Positions 49,985 through 59,100 of a stretch of DNA of 64,000 nucleotides are shown piece after piece. The first letter of the stretch is position 1. Each line of letters begins with the position of its first letter. The notes beneath the pieces were generated by a model. It saw only the letters and a list, made by a program, of their open reading frames with translations. It was not told where the DNA came from and searched no databases. The translations under genes were made by a program, and so were the position numbers. This DNA is from SZAS-103 sp964640525 (lineage in GTDB: Bacteria; Pseudomonadota; Gammaproteobacteria; Xanthomonadales; Xanthomonadaceae), in contig CAZXGS010000003.1 in assembly GCA_964640525.1 (NCBI GenBank), positions 1 through 64,000 of the forward strand, given 5' to 3'.

Positions 49985-51547
49985 ATGCAAGCATCGACCT
50001 TGCTGACCATCGCGGCAATGGCTGCGTTGCCATGCCTGCTGCCGGCAGGCGCCTGCCGGGCTGCGACGCCGGCGACCCCGACCGCCTTTCCCTCGACCAG
50101 CCGTTACGCGCGCGCCGATGCCGCGTTGAAACCGTTCATCGCTCGCGCCCTCGCCGCCGATGCATTGACGGATCCGATGCAGCGTTGCCTGCGATTCCCG
50201 GACCCGCCCGGCAGTCATTGGCATGCCGATACCGTCGAAGCCTATTGCGGTTTGCATTTCGTCCCGGCCCCGATCTCGAACACGGATCTGCGGCGTTTGC
50301 TGCACGCGCGCCATGCCACGATGCTCGACGACCGGTTGAAGAACGCCTATACCGAGGCATCCGCCACGGCAGACGGTCGCAATCGCTTCGATCGCATGTT
50401 CCTCGATTTCTTCAAGAACCCATCGCCTTCGATGCGCGCCGACATCGACGCGTGGAAACGCAAGTCGCCGAAACGCGCGTTTGCGTTCGCTGCCAGCGCC
50501 TCTGCCGCGATTGCCAGCGCCCAGGACGCGCGCGGAAGCGACACCAGCGACCACACCAGCGCGAAGCGATTCCATGCGATGGGCCGATGGCTGCAACGTG
50601 CAAAATCCGACCTGGATCGAGCGGCGCGCCTCGACCCCGGCTTCACCACGACCTACGCCGAGATGATCGACGCGGCAGGATTCGAGACGGACACCGCATA
50701 TGCGGCCCGGGCGGCCAAGGCAGGCTTGGCCGTGGACCCGGCGAATTTCGTGATCCACTACGAATTGATGGAGATGTCCGAACCCAAGTGGGGCGGCTCG
50801 CTGCAAGCCATGGCCCAGGTTGTATCGCATGCCATGGCGCGGGCAAACCTCAATCCGATGTTGCGTGTGCTGGCGCCCAGCCCCGCCGCCGCCGCCGCCG
50901 GGATTACGGCATGCGGCTGCGAAGGCGATGAATTGCCGGATCTGGCGCAGGTTTTTTCGGAAGTCGGGTTGACCAGCCTTCTCGATGGCGCAGGCCGAGG
51001 CGCCTCGCGACTGAATCGGCCGGATCAATCGATACCGTATCTGCTGGAAGCGCTCCGGTTCAATCCATCGTCCGGCTACACCCGCGCCGTTCTGGTCTCC
51101 GACCTCAATGATCTGGACGAGATTCCGGCCGCACTTGCACAAGCCGACCGCTGCGTCGCACTGGCCCCCAAGGAGGCGCGCTGCTACGAGGCCCGCGGCA
51201 CCGTGCACCTGCGCCTTCACCAGGCGGGCGCCGCCGAACAGGACTGGAAGACCGCGCTGCCCATGGACCCGAAAAATGACTGGGTGGTTTCACAGTTGCA
51301 GATGTTGCTGATGTCGCAACGGCGCTGGGACGACGTGTGGCGCTTGTCCGAACAACAGATACGGACCCGCCCCGACTCGCCAACCGGATGGATCATGCGA
51401 TCCGCGGTCCAGGCCTACCAGCCCCGCCCGGGATTGCGCGACACGGAAGCCTACCTGGTCGCGCATTTTGCCGACGATCCGGCCGTTCGTGCGGCGGTCG
51501 AACACGCGCGTCAGGATCTGGCAAGACCGCCGTCATCCGGGCACTGA
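49985..51547 (+). CDS. Exported DUF4034/TPR-like protein
   Basis: A 520-residue protein with a signal peptide (MQASTLLTIAAMAALPCLLP, ending near CRAA). The central part (about 170-310) resembles DUF4034 (SPKRAFAFAASASAAI, RAKSDLDRAARLDPGFTTTYAEMIDAAG). The last 180 residues contain TPR-like repeats (PEARCYEARGTVHLRLHQAG-type helices). The function is unknown; TPR regions usually mediate protein contacts. Its start codon is only three bases from that of the divergent truC-like gene. Confidence 0.75.
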   Translation: MQASTLLTIAAMAALPCLLPAGACRAATPATPTAFPSTSRYARADAALKPFIARALAADALTDPMQRCLRFPDPPGSHWHADTVEAYCGLHFVPAPISNTDLRRLLHARHATMLDDRLKNAYTEASATADGRNRFDRMFLDFFKNPSPSMRADIDAWKRKSPKRAFAFAASASAAIASAQDARGSDTSDHTSAKRFHAMGRWLQRAKSDLDRAARLDPGFTTTYAEMIDAAGFETDTAYAARAAKAGLAVDPANFVIHYELMEMSEPKWGGSLQAMAQVVSHAMARANLNPMLRVLAPSPAAAAAGITACGCEGDELPDLAQVFSEVGLTSLLDGAGRGASRLNRPDQSIPYLLEALRFNPSSGYTRAVLVSDLNDLDEIPAALAQADRCVALAPKEARCYEARGTVHLRLHQAGAAEQDWKTALPMDPKNDWVVSQLQMLLMSQRRWDDVWRLSEQQIRTRPDSPTGWIMRSAVQAYQPRPGLRDTEAYLVAHFADDPAVRAAVEHARQDLARPPSSGH

Positions 51548-51624
51548 AACCTCGTGCAGGACGGTACGCCGTGAGCGAGCAAGGCCGGCATGAATGCGGT
51601 GGTGCCGTCGATCCCCGGGTGCCT

Positions 51625-52125
51625 TTACGGCGGATGTGACGGGACGCCCTTCGATTCGGCTTCGGCCAGCAAGGATGCAATCGCTGCACCCAGTTGCATG
51701 TCCTCGAGCATGCCGAAGCGCTGCATCCGCAGCCGGCCGGCGCGATCAAACAGCAACAACGTCGGGGTGCCCTGCATCGCGTAGGCGCGCATGGTCAACG
51801 GGATCGGGTCGGCACCGTCATGGGCGTCGATGGCGACCGGGTAATGGACGCGGTTCTCGTGCAGGAAGGCCTTGAGTGCCGCCGCGCTGCCCTGCGCTTC
51901 GTGGTGCTCGAACACCGTGTGCAGGCCGATCACGGCGAGAGCATCCTCCGGGAACACCTGCCGCGCCCGCTGCGCCTGCGGGATGCCGTGACTCACGCAG
52001 CCCGGGCACAGCATCTGGAAGGCTTCCAGCAGCACCACCCGGCCGCGCAGGTCGGCCAACGCGAGCGGCGCATCGGTGTTGAGCCATTCCCGCACCTGCC
52101 ACGCCGGCGCCAGGTTCGCGTTCAT
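51625..52125 (-). CDS. Redoxin/AhpC-TSA-like thioredoxin-fold protein
   Basis: A 166-residue thioredoxin-fold protein with an active-site CxxC in LLEAFQMLCPGCVSHGIPQAQ, a cis-Pro region MQGTPTLLLFDRAGRLRMQRFG, and no signal peptide. It could be a cytoplasmic thiol peroxidase or disulphide reductase. ATG 52125 overlaps the ubiB stop as ATGA, so it is translationally coupled to ubiquinone synthesis genes. A link to redox balance around ubiquinone is inference. Confidence 0.82.
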   Translation of the reverse strand: MNANLAPAWQVREWLNTDAPLALADLRGRVVLLEAFQMLCPGCVSHGIPQAQRARQVFPEDALAVIGLHTVFEHHEAQGSAAALKAFLHENRVHYPVAIDAHDGADPIPLTMRAYAMQGTPTLLLFDRAGRLRMQRFGMLEDMQLGAAIASLLAEAESKGVPSHPP

Positions 52126-53780
52126 CGCAGTGCCCTCCGCGGCCACGCCATCACGAATGCCACCAGTGCGCCGGCGCCGGCGATCCACACCGTGAGCGGG
52201 AGGCCCAGCCATTCGTGGCCGCCGATGTGGAAGGCGTACAGCAGCACCGAGCTGATCGCCAGAGTCGCCCCGAGCAGCGCGAGCACGGTCTGCCGCTGGG
52301 CGGCGCGCGAGGTCGCGGCGAGTTCGGCCAGGTCGTCGGACTGCATCCGCAGGTGGACTTGCCCGGCGACCGCCTTGCGCAGGTAGTCGTGCAACATCTG
52401 CGGCATCTCCGGCGCGCCCAGCAGCCAGCCCGGCAGCTTCTCGCGCAGGCGCTCCACGATTGCGCGCGGGCTGCGCTCGCGCTGCAGGATCTCCGCCAGC
52501 ACCGGCTGCGCGACCACCCAGATGTCGAGTTTCGGGTCCAGCGTGCGGCCGATGCCCTCGATGTTGAGCAGGGTCTTCTGCAGCAGGATCAGCTGCGGCT
52601 GGATGGTGAGCTGGTTGGCGCGGGCGAGCTTGAACAGCTTGAACAGCACCTCGCCGAGCGCGATCTCGGCCAGCGGGCGGGTGAAATAGGGCTCGCAGAT
52701 CGTGCGCACGTCGGCTTCCAGCGCGTCCAGACGCAGGCTCGCAGGCATCCAGCCGGCTTCGATGTGGAGCTCGGCGATGCGCCGGTAGTTGCGCTCGAAG
52801 ATCGCGGTGAAATTCTCGGCGAGGTAATAACGGTCGATGTCCGGCAGCGAGCCGACGATGCCGAAATCCAGCGCGATGTAGCGCGGGTGCTGGGGGTCGG
52901 TGATATCGATCCACAGGTTGCCGGGGTGGGCATCGGCATGGAAGAAGTTGTCGCGGAAGACTTGCGTGTAGAACAAGCGGACCCCGGTCGCGGCGAGCTT
53001 GCCGCGATCCACGCCGGCGGCATCCAGCGCGGCGATGTCGTCGGCACGCACCCCACTGACCCGTTCGATCGTCAGCACCTGCTCGCAGCTGCGATCCCAG
53101 AACACCTGCGGCACGTACAGGTCGGGCGAGCCTTCGAAGTTGCGCCGCATCAGGCTGGCGTTGGCGCCCTCGCGCTGCAGGTCCATCTCGCCGCGCAACG
53201 AGCGTTCCAGCTCGGCGACGATGTCCTGCGGCCGGGTCATCTCCGGGTCGGGGCCGATTCGCTGCGCCAGCTTGGCGAAGCTGCGCAGCAGGGTCAGGTC
53301 CTGCTCGATCCGGTCGGCCACGCCCGGACGCAGCACCTTGACCACCACGCTCGCGCCGTCGGGCAGGATCGCGGCGTGGACCTGGGCGACCGAGGCCGAA
53401 GCCAGCGGGGTGCGCTCGAAACTCCGATACAACTCCGCCAGCGGCTTGCCCAGCGCGGCGGCCACGATCGCCTCGGCCTGCTCGCCGGGAAACGGTGCGA
53501 CCCGGTCCTGCAATTGCGCCAGCGCATCGGCGATGTCGGGCGGCAGCAGGTCGCGACGGGTGGACAGGACCTGACCGAACTTGACGAACAGCGGGCCCAG
53601 ATCCTGCAATGCCAGGCGCAGGCGCTCGCCGCGTGGCAGCTTGGCGACGTCGCCGCGGACCGGCACGAACGGGCGCAGGACTTTCAGCCAGCGCGCCAGC
53701 CGGGTCGCCTCCAGCAGGGTATCCAGCCGGTACCGCAGCAGCACGCGCAGGATTTGCCCGATCCGGGTGGCGCCTTTCAT
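52122..53780 (-). CDS. ubiB: Ubiquinone biosynthesis regulatory kinase-like protein UbiB
   Basis: A 552-residue ABC1/ADCK/UbiB ATPase required for aerobic ubiquinone synthesis. Family features are the KxGQ motif in LFVKFGQVLSTRRDLLP, the alanine-rich nucleotide loop ASASVAQVHAAIL, HADAHPGNLWID, and ALDFGIVGSLPD. Two transmembrane helices lie at the C-terminus (about 495-515 and 522-543). It follows ubiJ across a 163-base spacer filled by a REP pair and overlaps a redoxin gene by four bases. ATG 53780 gives MKGATRIGQIL. Confidence 0.93.
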   Translation of the reverse strand: MKGATRIGQILRVLLRYRLDTLLEATRLARWLKVLRPFVPVRGDVAKLPRGERLRLALQDLGPLFVKFGQVLSTRRDLLPPDIADALAQLQDRVAPFPGEQAEAIVAAALGKPLAELYRSFERTPLASASVAQVHAAILPDGASVVVKVLRPGVADRIEQDLTLLRSFAKLAQRIGPDPEMTRPQDIVAELERSLRGEMDLQREGANASLMRRNFEGSPDLYVPQVFWDRSCEQVLTIERVSGVRADDIAALDAAGVDRGKLAATGVRLFYTQVFRDNFFHADAHPGNLWIDITDPQHPRYIALDFGIVGSLPDIDRYYLAENFTAIFERNYRRIAELHIEAGWMPASLRLDALEADVRTICEPYFTRPLAEIALGEVLFKLFKLARANQLTIQPQLILLQKTLLNIEGIGRTLDPKLDIWVVAQPVLAEILQRERSPRAIVERLREKLPGWLLGAPEMPQMLHDYLRKAVAGQVHLRMQSDDLAELAATSRAAQRQTVLALLGATLAISSVLLYAFHIGGHEWLGLPLTVWIAGAGALVAFVMAWPRRALR

Positions 53781-53815
53781 CGAAATGGACGGCCGGACAC
53801 CGGGAAACGCCGGGC

Positions 53816-53897
53816 CGTCATCCCCGCGCAGGCGGGGATCCAGCGACGTGTCATGGAATCGAGGACCGTGGATGCCCGTCTGCGCGGGGATGACCCG
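53816..53897. repeat. REP-type inverted pair between ubiJ and ubiB
   Basis: Left CGTCATCCCCGCGCAGGCGG plus GGATCCAG and right GGATGCCCGTCTGCGCGGGG plus ATGACC are inverted relatives, each with its own hairpin. They are transcribed within the ubi operon and could shape mRNA stability between the two genes. Confidence 0.8.
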
Positions 53898-53943
53898 CAG
53901 GCATCGACCCTCGCCATGGCCACGACCGGGCGCCGTGCCGCCA

Positions 53944-54630
53944 TCACGTCGGCGGCTCGTTGCAGGCCGGCGGGGCGCCGGCGGTCGTCTTGTCGTCCTG
54001 ACGACGCTGCAACTGCTGGATCCGCGCCTGCAGGCGCTCGACCCGGTCGCGCAGGGCATCGACGTCGTCGTGGTGGGCGTCCAGCTCGGCCCGGCCGACC
54101 AGGTCGCGCGATTCCTCGGTGAGGTAGTCGGCGGCATCACGCGCCAGCCGCGCGGCGCCATCGCGGCCATGCCGGAACGCGGCGCGCACCGCGCCGGCGA
54201 TCTGCACCCCGATCACCTCGCCGAACACCTGCGTGAACGGCAGGTTCCAATCCGGGTCGAAGCGCTCGGCGAGTTTCTGCACCTGGCGGGCGAGCTCGGC
54301 GTCACCGGCGATCCGCACCTTGCCGGCCTGCGCACTGGCCGGGCGCAGCAACGGCAACTGCGCGAGCAGGCCGCCGAGGCTGCCGCGCACCGCCAGATCG
54401 GGCTCGTGGGCCGGATCGGCCGGGCCGACGGCGAGCCGGCCTTCGCGCACCTTGATTTCCAGCGCGAGCGCGGGCGCCTCGACGGCCAGTTGGATGCGCC
54501 GGCCTTCCAGCGCCGCCACCGCGTCGCGGCTGTCGCCGTCGAGCGCGAGCAGGCGGTTGAGCGCGGCTTCCAGCGCGCGTCCGGCGAGCGGCTTGAAAGC
54601 ATCCAGCAACGAGGGCGGGGCGGCGGGCAT
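53944..54630 (-). CDS. ubiJ: Ubiquinone biosynthesis accessory factor UbiJ (SCP2 domain)
   Basis: A 228-residue SCP2-like protein that binds ubiquinone intermediates in the soluble Ubi complex, working with UbiB and UbiK. The SCP2 domain covers about 15-110 (ALEAALNRLLALDGDSRDAVAALEGRRIQL, ADPAHEPDLAVRGSLGGLL). The C-terminal helical part ends in a coiled coil (DALRDRVERLQARIQQLQRR). ATG 54630 gives MPAAPPSLLDAFKP, the expected start. The reading frame has no stop upstream for 329 codons, because it is continuous with the RAYT transposase; a fusion is therefore possible. Confidence 0.9.
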   Translation of the reverse strand: MPAAPPSLLDAFKPLAGRALEAALNRLLALDGDSRDAVAALEGRRIQLAVEAPALALEIKVREGRLAVGPADPAHEPDLAVRGSLGGLLAQLPLLRPASAQAGKVRIAGDAELARQVQKLAERFDPDWNLPFTQVFGEVIGVQIAGAVRAAFRHGRDGAARLARDAADYLTEESRDLVGRAELDAHHDDVDALRDRVERLQARIQQLQRRQDDKTTAGAPPACNEPPT

Positions 54631-55617
54631 GGCGCATTGTAGCGGCGGATCGCGGGGCGACACGCGGCGCGGGTGGCCGCCATGGGTCGGAATGTGCTGG
54701 TGTCGCGCGCCAACGGCTGACAGTGTCCCCGGCTGAACGAACCGGATGCGGCTTTTCAGGAGATGGAGGCGTCGATGGTGGTGGCGCGTGGAGCGTGTAG
54801 GGCGCGTGCCTGGGTGATTTGTCAATACAAGACGCGACCCCATGCTCCGCCGGCATGGCGTGATCGTAGGCGGGCTGTCGAACCGATGCCATCGGCAGGT
54901 CTTGCGAGGTATCGTGGGAAAATTCCTACGATTAATTGCCTCCGTCCCCTTTTTGGCCTGAATCTGCACCTCGTCCCGGCCAACGGTCGCTTTTGCCTGC
55001 ATGCGCGCGACGAATGCGTCGTCGCCCAGATACACCTGACGATTCAGCCGCGACCAGATCGTCTCGGCGCCCACCCCGGCAGCGACAAACCGCTCGTAGG
55101 CATCCACCGCGGCCGCACGCCGGCTGCCGCAGGCGGCCAACATGCCATCGACCTCCAACCAAGCCGGACTCTCGATGGCACCGACTGTCGCGCGATAGCT
55201 GCTCCATCGCCAGTCGCCCGCCGACTTCACGATCCGCGCCCGCACCGGGTTGAGCACCACGTAACGCGCCAGCTCCAGCAGGTGGCTGTCGCCGTCCACC
55301 AGCACCGCCTTGTAGCGACCCTGGAACAGGTGCCCCACGCGCCCATGCCTCCGGTTGCTCGCCTGCGTGTACACCCCGTTGAGCTGCCGCATTCCCTTCG
55401 CCAGGTTGCCGTCGGGCGTCTCGACCACCAGGTGGTAATGGTTGGTCATCAGGCAGTACGCGTGGCAGCGCCAGTTGAACACGTCCACCACCGCACCGAG
55501 CGTCTCCAGAAACCGCTCGCGATCGGCATCGTCCTCGTAGATCGCCTCGCGCCGATCCCCACGCGCCGTCACGTGGTACAGCGCTCCATCGAACTCGATC
55601 CGCAGCGGCCGGGCCAT
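54631..55617 (-). mobile_element. REP-associated tyrosine transposase (RAYT), open into ubiJ
   Basis: A TnpA_REP/RAYT Y1 transposase starting MARPLRIEFDGALYHVTARG with the HUH motif in CLMTNHYHLVVETPDGNLA and the catalytic-tyrosine region LNGVYTQASNRRHGRVGHLFQGRY. RAYTs nick and mobilise REP hairpins, several of which occur in this window. The recognisable domain ends near residue 230 (about 54930); the frame then continues without a stop through 100 low-complexity residues into ubiJ. A lost stop or small frameshift near 54930 is likely. Motifs resembling CAAGACCTGACCCC lie on both sides (54823 and 55644). Confidence 0.85.
54823..54841 (+). repeat. RAYT-flanking motif, left
   Basis: CAATACAAGACGCGACCCC resembles ACAAAGCTAGACCTGACCCC at 55644-55663 in the same orientation. 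The two could mark the ends of the inserted RAYT element. Confidence 0.5.
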
Positions 55618-55643
55618 GAGCCCAACCTACCGCAGAAAATGCT

Positions 55644-55663
55644 ACAAAGCTAGACCTGACCCC
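55644..55663 (+). repeat. RAYT-flanking motif, right
   Basis: ACAAAGCTAGACCTGACCCC lies 26 bases upstream of the RAYT start. On the minus strand it reads GGGGTCAGGTCTAGCTTTGT, a leader also found before the RAYT remnant at 61285 as GGGTCAGGTCTTGTTTTG. Confidence 0.55.
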
Positions 55664-55672
55664 GTTCCCACC

Positions 55673-56140
55673 CTACTTAACTTTGCCGACCAGCGTCCCG
55701 TTCACGTACACCCTACCCATTTGCTTCAGTTCAAAGCCCAGTCGAGGAGTCGCACAACGTTGCGCGCCTCCAAGGCGAAAGGTAATCGAAACATAGTCAG
55801 CACTTTTTGCAATTTTGTATTCGCCGTAATGCGCATTCTTCGATATCCAAATATATCCTCCGACAGGAGTTTCCCCCAGATCGCCCACGCGGGCGAAAAC
55901 TAAACCAAGCGCGCGAAACTTGGATTGTCGCGGATAGTCTTCTTCATCAAAGGGAATGAACACCACGGAGCCAATTTCTCCAGAAACCACCTCCTGCCGC
56001 GACAATCGCCCGAGATCCCGCAGAGTCAAGCTCCGCACTCGCTCGAATTTAAATCCTTGACATTGATCGGCCGCTGTTGCATTCGCACCCATAATCAATG
56101 CTAGCGCGACGAGCAGGCATCGGCACAATCGAACGCCCAT
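55673..56140 (-). CDS. Exported candidate immunity protein for the RHS toxin
   Basis: A 155-residue protein with a signal peptide (MGVRLCRCLLVALALIMGAN, cleavage near TAA-DQC), so the mature part acts in the periplasm. The remainder is beta-rich with two cysteines (CQGF and QRCATP) and no motif I recognise. Its ATG overlaps the RHS stop (TGATG), and its base composition is clearly AT-richer than the housekeeping genes, matching the variable RHS tip. Position, size and composition fit an immunity gene for a periplasm-acting toxin. That role is inference. Confidence 0.65.
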   Translation of the reverse strand: MGVRLCRCLLVALALIMGANATAADQCQGFKFERVRSLTLRDLGRLSRQEVVSGEIGSVVFIPFDEEDYPRQSKFRALGLVFARVGDLGETPVGGYIWISKNAHYGEYKIAKSADYVSITFRLGGAQRCATPRLGFELKQMGRVYVNGTLVGKVK

Positions 56141-59100
56141 CACTGTTGTCCTGATTCGTGAATATGGTTCTGATGTTCCTCGCCAACCTGAGTCCACGGA
56201 ACTGGCGTCGCACCTGACGTTAATGACTTCTCTTGGAACGCTGGCCCAAAATTTTCTCTAACATTGGGCTCGCTCCTGAATGACTTCTGCACATCAGTGA
56301 CCGCGCTTCTGTTGGCAGGGTCACCTACGCGCATGCCATTTACTCGGTTGATATCAACCGCCTTCCCGCGGGGATGATTGCTCGTGGCAGCATGGCGCCC
56401 ACCTGTGGTGCTGTTGATGTTTACAGATTGCACCCCTGAGTTCACAACTCCACTCTCAACCATCTTCGCCGTAGCAGTAGTCACTGGCTGATTAGGGCTA
56501 GCGCCGTGAGGGTTGTCATTGATAAACGTAATGGTCGGCCCAGGCGAATTAGCTGACGCAATGCCGCGGCCCACATTCCCTTGTGGCAATCCTTCATTTC
56601 CGTTGACCGACGGCGCATATCCCTTTTGAACTCCGGGATGGCTATCAATTGTCGACATCGTGCAAGTAGGATTCGCACAAGTGCTTCTCCCATCAGGGTC
56701 AGTAAATCGATAGGGGTTGTTATTGGCGTACCAGTACCGATTGAAGCTCGCGCCGGTGTCGCTGGCCTGCACCGGATCGGTGCTGAGGAACCTCCCCATC
56801 ACCGGATCGTAATAGCGCTGCTGCGCATACGTCAGCCGGGTCGCCGCATCCGTCACATGCCCGGTATACCCCGGCCCCTGCACGTACTGCCCGCCGCCCG
56901 GCTCGCCGTAAGGCGTATACAGCGTCGCCCGCTTCAGATTGCCCTTGCTGTCGGTCTCATCCGTCGGGCTGTGCAGCGCATCGGTGTGCTCGTAGGTCGT
57001 CGCCCACTTTGCGCTGCCGATCGCCGCCGACCGCTTCGCCACCAGGCTCCCGTTCAGACTCACGTAATCCGTGGTCTGGTTGCTGCGCCCATCGTCCTCC
57101 GTGAGCAACTGCCCGCCCCGATCGTACACCGGATAGTCGATCTTGCCATCGATCGTGCGTGTCACCTTCACCCGCCGTCCGTAGCCGTCGTACCGGTAGC
57201 TCTCCTTGCCGGTCACCGCCGTCATCCGGTTGGCGGCGTCGAACACGTAGGCGTCCTGCCCCGCGCCCTTGCCGGTCACGTTGCCGCGGGCATCGTAGGA
57301 CAGCGCCCAGTTCACGTGCCCGGCGATGCCAGTCAGGCGCCAGCTCGCCGGGTCGTAGGCGAACGTGTTCAGGTACTTCGGGTTGTCGCCGACCTGATTG
57401 CTGCGGATGTTGTCGAGCGCGTCGTACGTCGTCGTGGCGCTCACCCACCATTGGTTCGGCGCGCGGGTCGTGGTCAGCCGATCCAGCCCGTCGTACTCCA
57501 TCGTCCGATTGTCGCCGTGATACGTCGTGCCGTCGGCGATGGCGGCGACGTTGCCGTTGGCGTCGTAGCTGTAGGTGTCGTCAAGGATCGCTGTGGTCCC
57601 CAGCGCATCCTTGCTCTCCTGCGGCAGCCCGCGCGTGTTCTGGGTCAGGCTGTGGACGATGCCGTTGTGATAGGTGAACCCGCGCATCCCGCCATTCGGG
57701 AAATAGCTCACGTCGGTAGCGTAGACGCCAGCCTGGGTCGGCTGGCCCAGCACATTGGGCAGGGTGTTGATCGCCAGCCCATCCGGATAGGTCAGTTGGC
57801 GGGCATGGCCGTAGGCGTCGTAGGCGTGGCGGATGGTCTTGCTGCGGCCGTCCAGGTTCAGGGTTTCGGTCAGCGGCAGCCGGCGCTTGTCGTAGGTGTA
57901 ACTCCACACGATCGCATTCGCGCCGCTGCCGGTGGTCAGCAGGCGCAGCGCGCCATCGTTGAAGTAGCGGTAGGTGAGGTCGTCGCTGGAGCCAGGGATG
58001 TTCACCGCCAGCACCCGATCGCGCGCATCGTAGCTGCGCAGCGTCCGGCTGGAGGCCGGCACCGCGTCGCGGTCGGCTTCGCACTGGCTGGGCGTGTCGA
58101 GCGCGGTCAACGTGCTCCCCGCTGCCGTCCAGGCGACGTTGTTGGCGGCATCGTAGGCGACGAAGCTCGCCCCGGTCTCCGGCTCCACCCGCTTGCACAG
58201 GCGTTGCTGACTGTCGTAGACGTAGCTGCGGGTGGCGCTGATCGGGCTGCCCTGCCACGTCCCGCTGCGCGTGATCGACAGGGGCTTGCCGAACACGTCG
58301 CGGGCGATGGTGGTGGTCACGCCCTCGGGCGAGACGATCGCGGTCGGGTGGCTGGTGTCGGGGGCGTCGAACACCTGGTAGGCGGTGCCGGTGACGTAAT
58401 TGCGCGGGTTGGTCGTCTGGGTGATGAAACCGGGCAGGTAGTCGTAATGGGTGGTCAACGGACCCAGTTCGGAGTCCTGGGTGCTCGTCGTCGGCCGGCC
58501 GAGGCCGTCGTAGGCGGTGTGCACGCCGGTCAACGCATCGTCGTATTGGCCGACGGCGGCGACCGGGCTGGAGGCGAAGGTGGTGCGTCCGGCGAAGTCG
58601 AACGCCTTGGTGGCAAAGCGCTGGGTGCCGGACACGTTGGCAGCGTCGTAGGTCTGGCTCAGCACCGGCTGCCAGAGGCCATCGAAATACGTCACCGACA
58701 CCGCATTGCCGGTCCGCACGGTCTGCTTCCAGTGGCCCGGCGACAATCCGTACTCGGCCGTTGCGACCGGCGCGAACGCGATCGTCGTCGGCTTCCACGC
58801 GACCTCGTCCCCACGCGGCGGGGTGATCCGATTCAAGCGCCCCATCGCGTCGTAACCGAACGTGGTGGTCGTGGTCTTCTGGTCGTCCGCCGGGCTCGCG
58901 CCGATCGGGTCGGTGATCGAGGTGATGTGGCCGAAGGCGTCGACTTTCGCGGTGCGGGTGGTGCCGTCGGGGTAATGAAGCGCTTGCGGGACGCCGCGAA
59001 AGTAATCGTCGAGGGTGGTGGTGTGGTCGTTGCCGTCGGTGACGGTGTGGAGGTTGCCGTCGGGCAGGAAGGTGTAGCGGGCGGCGAGGCGACCGAACGA

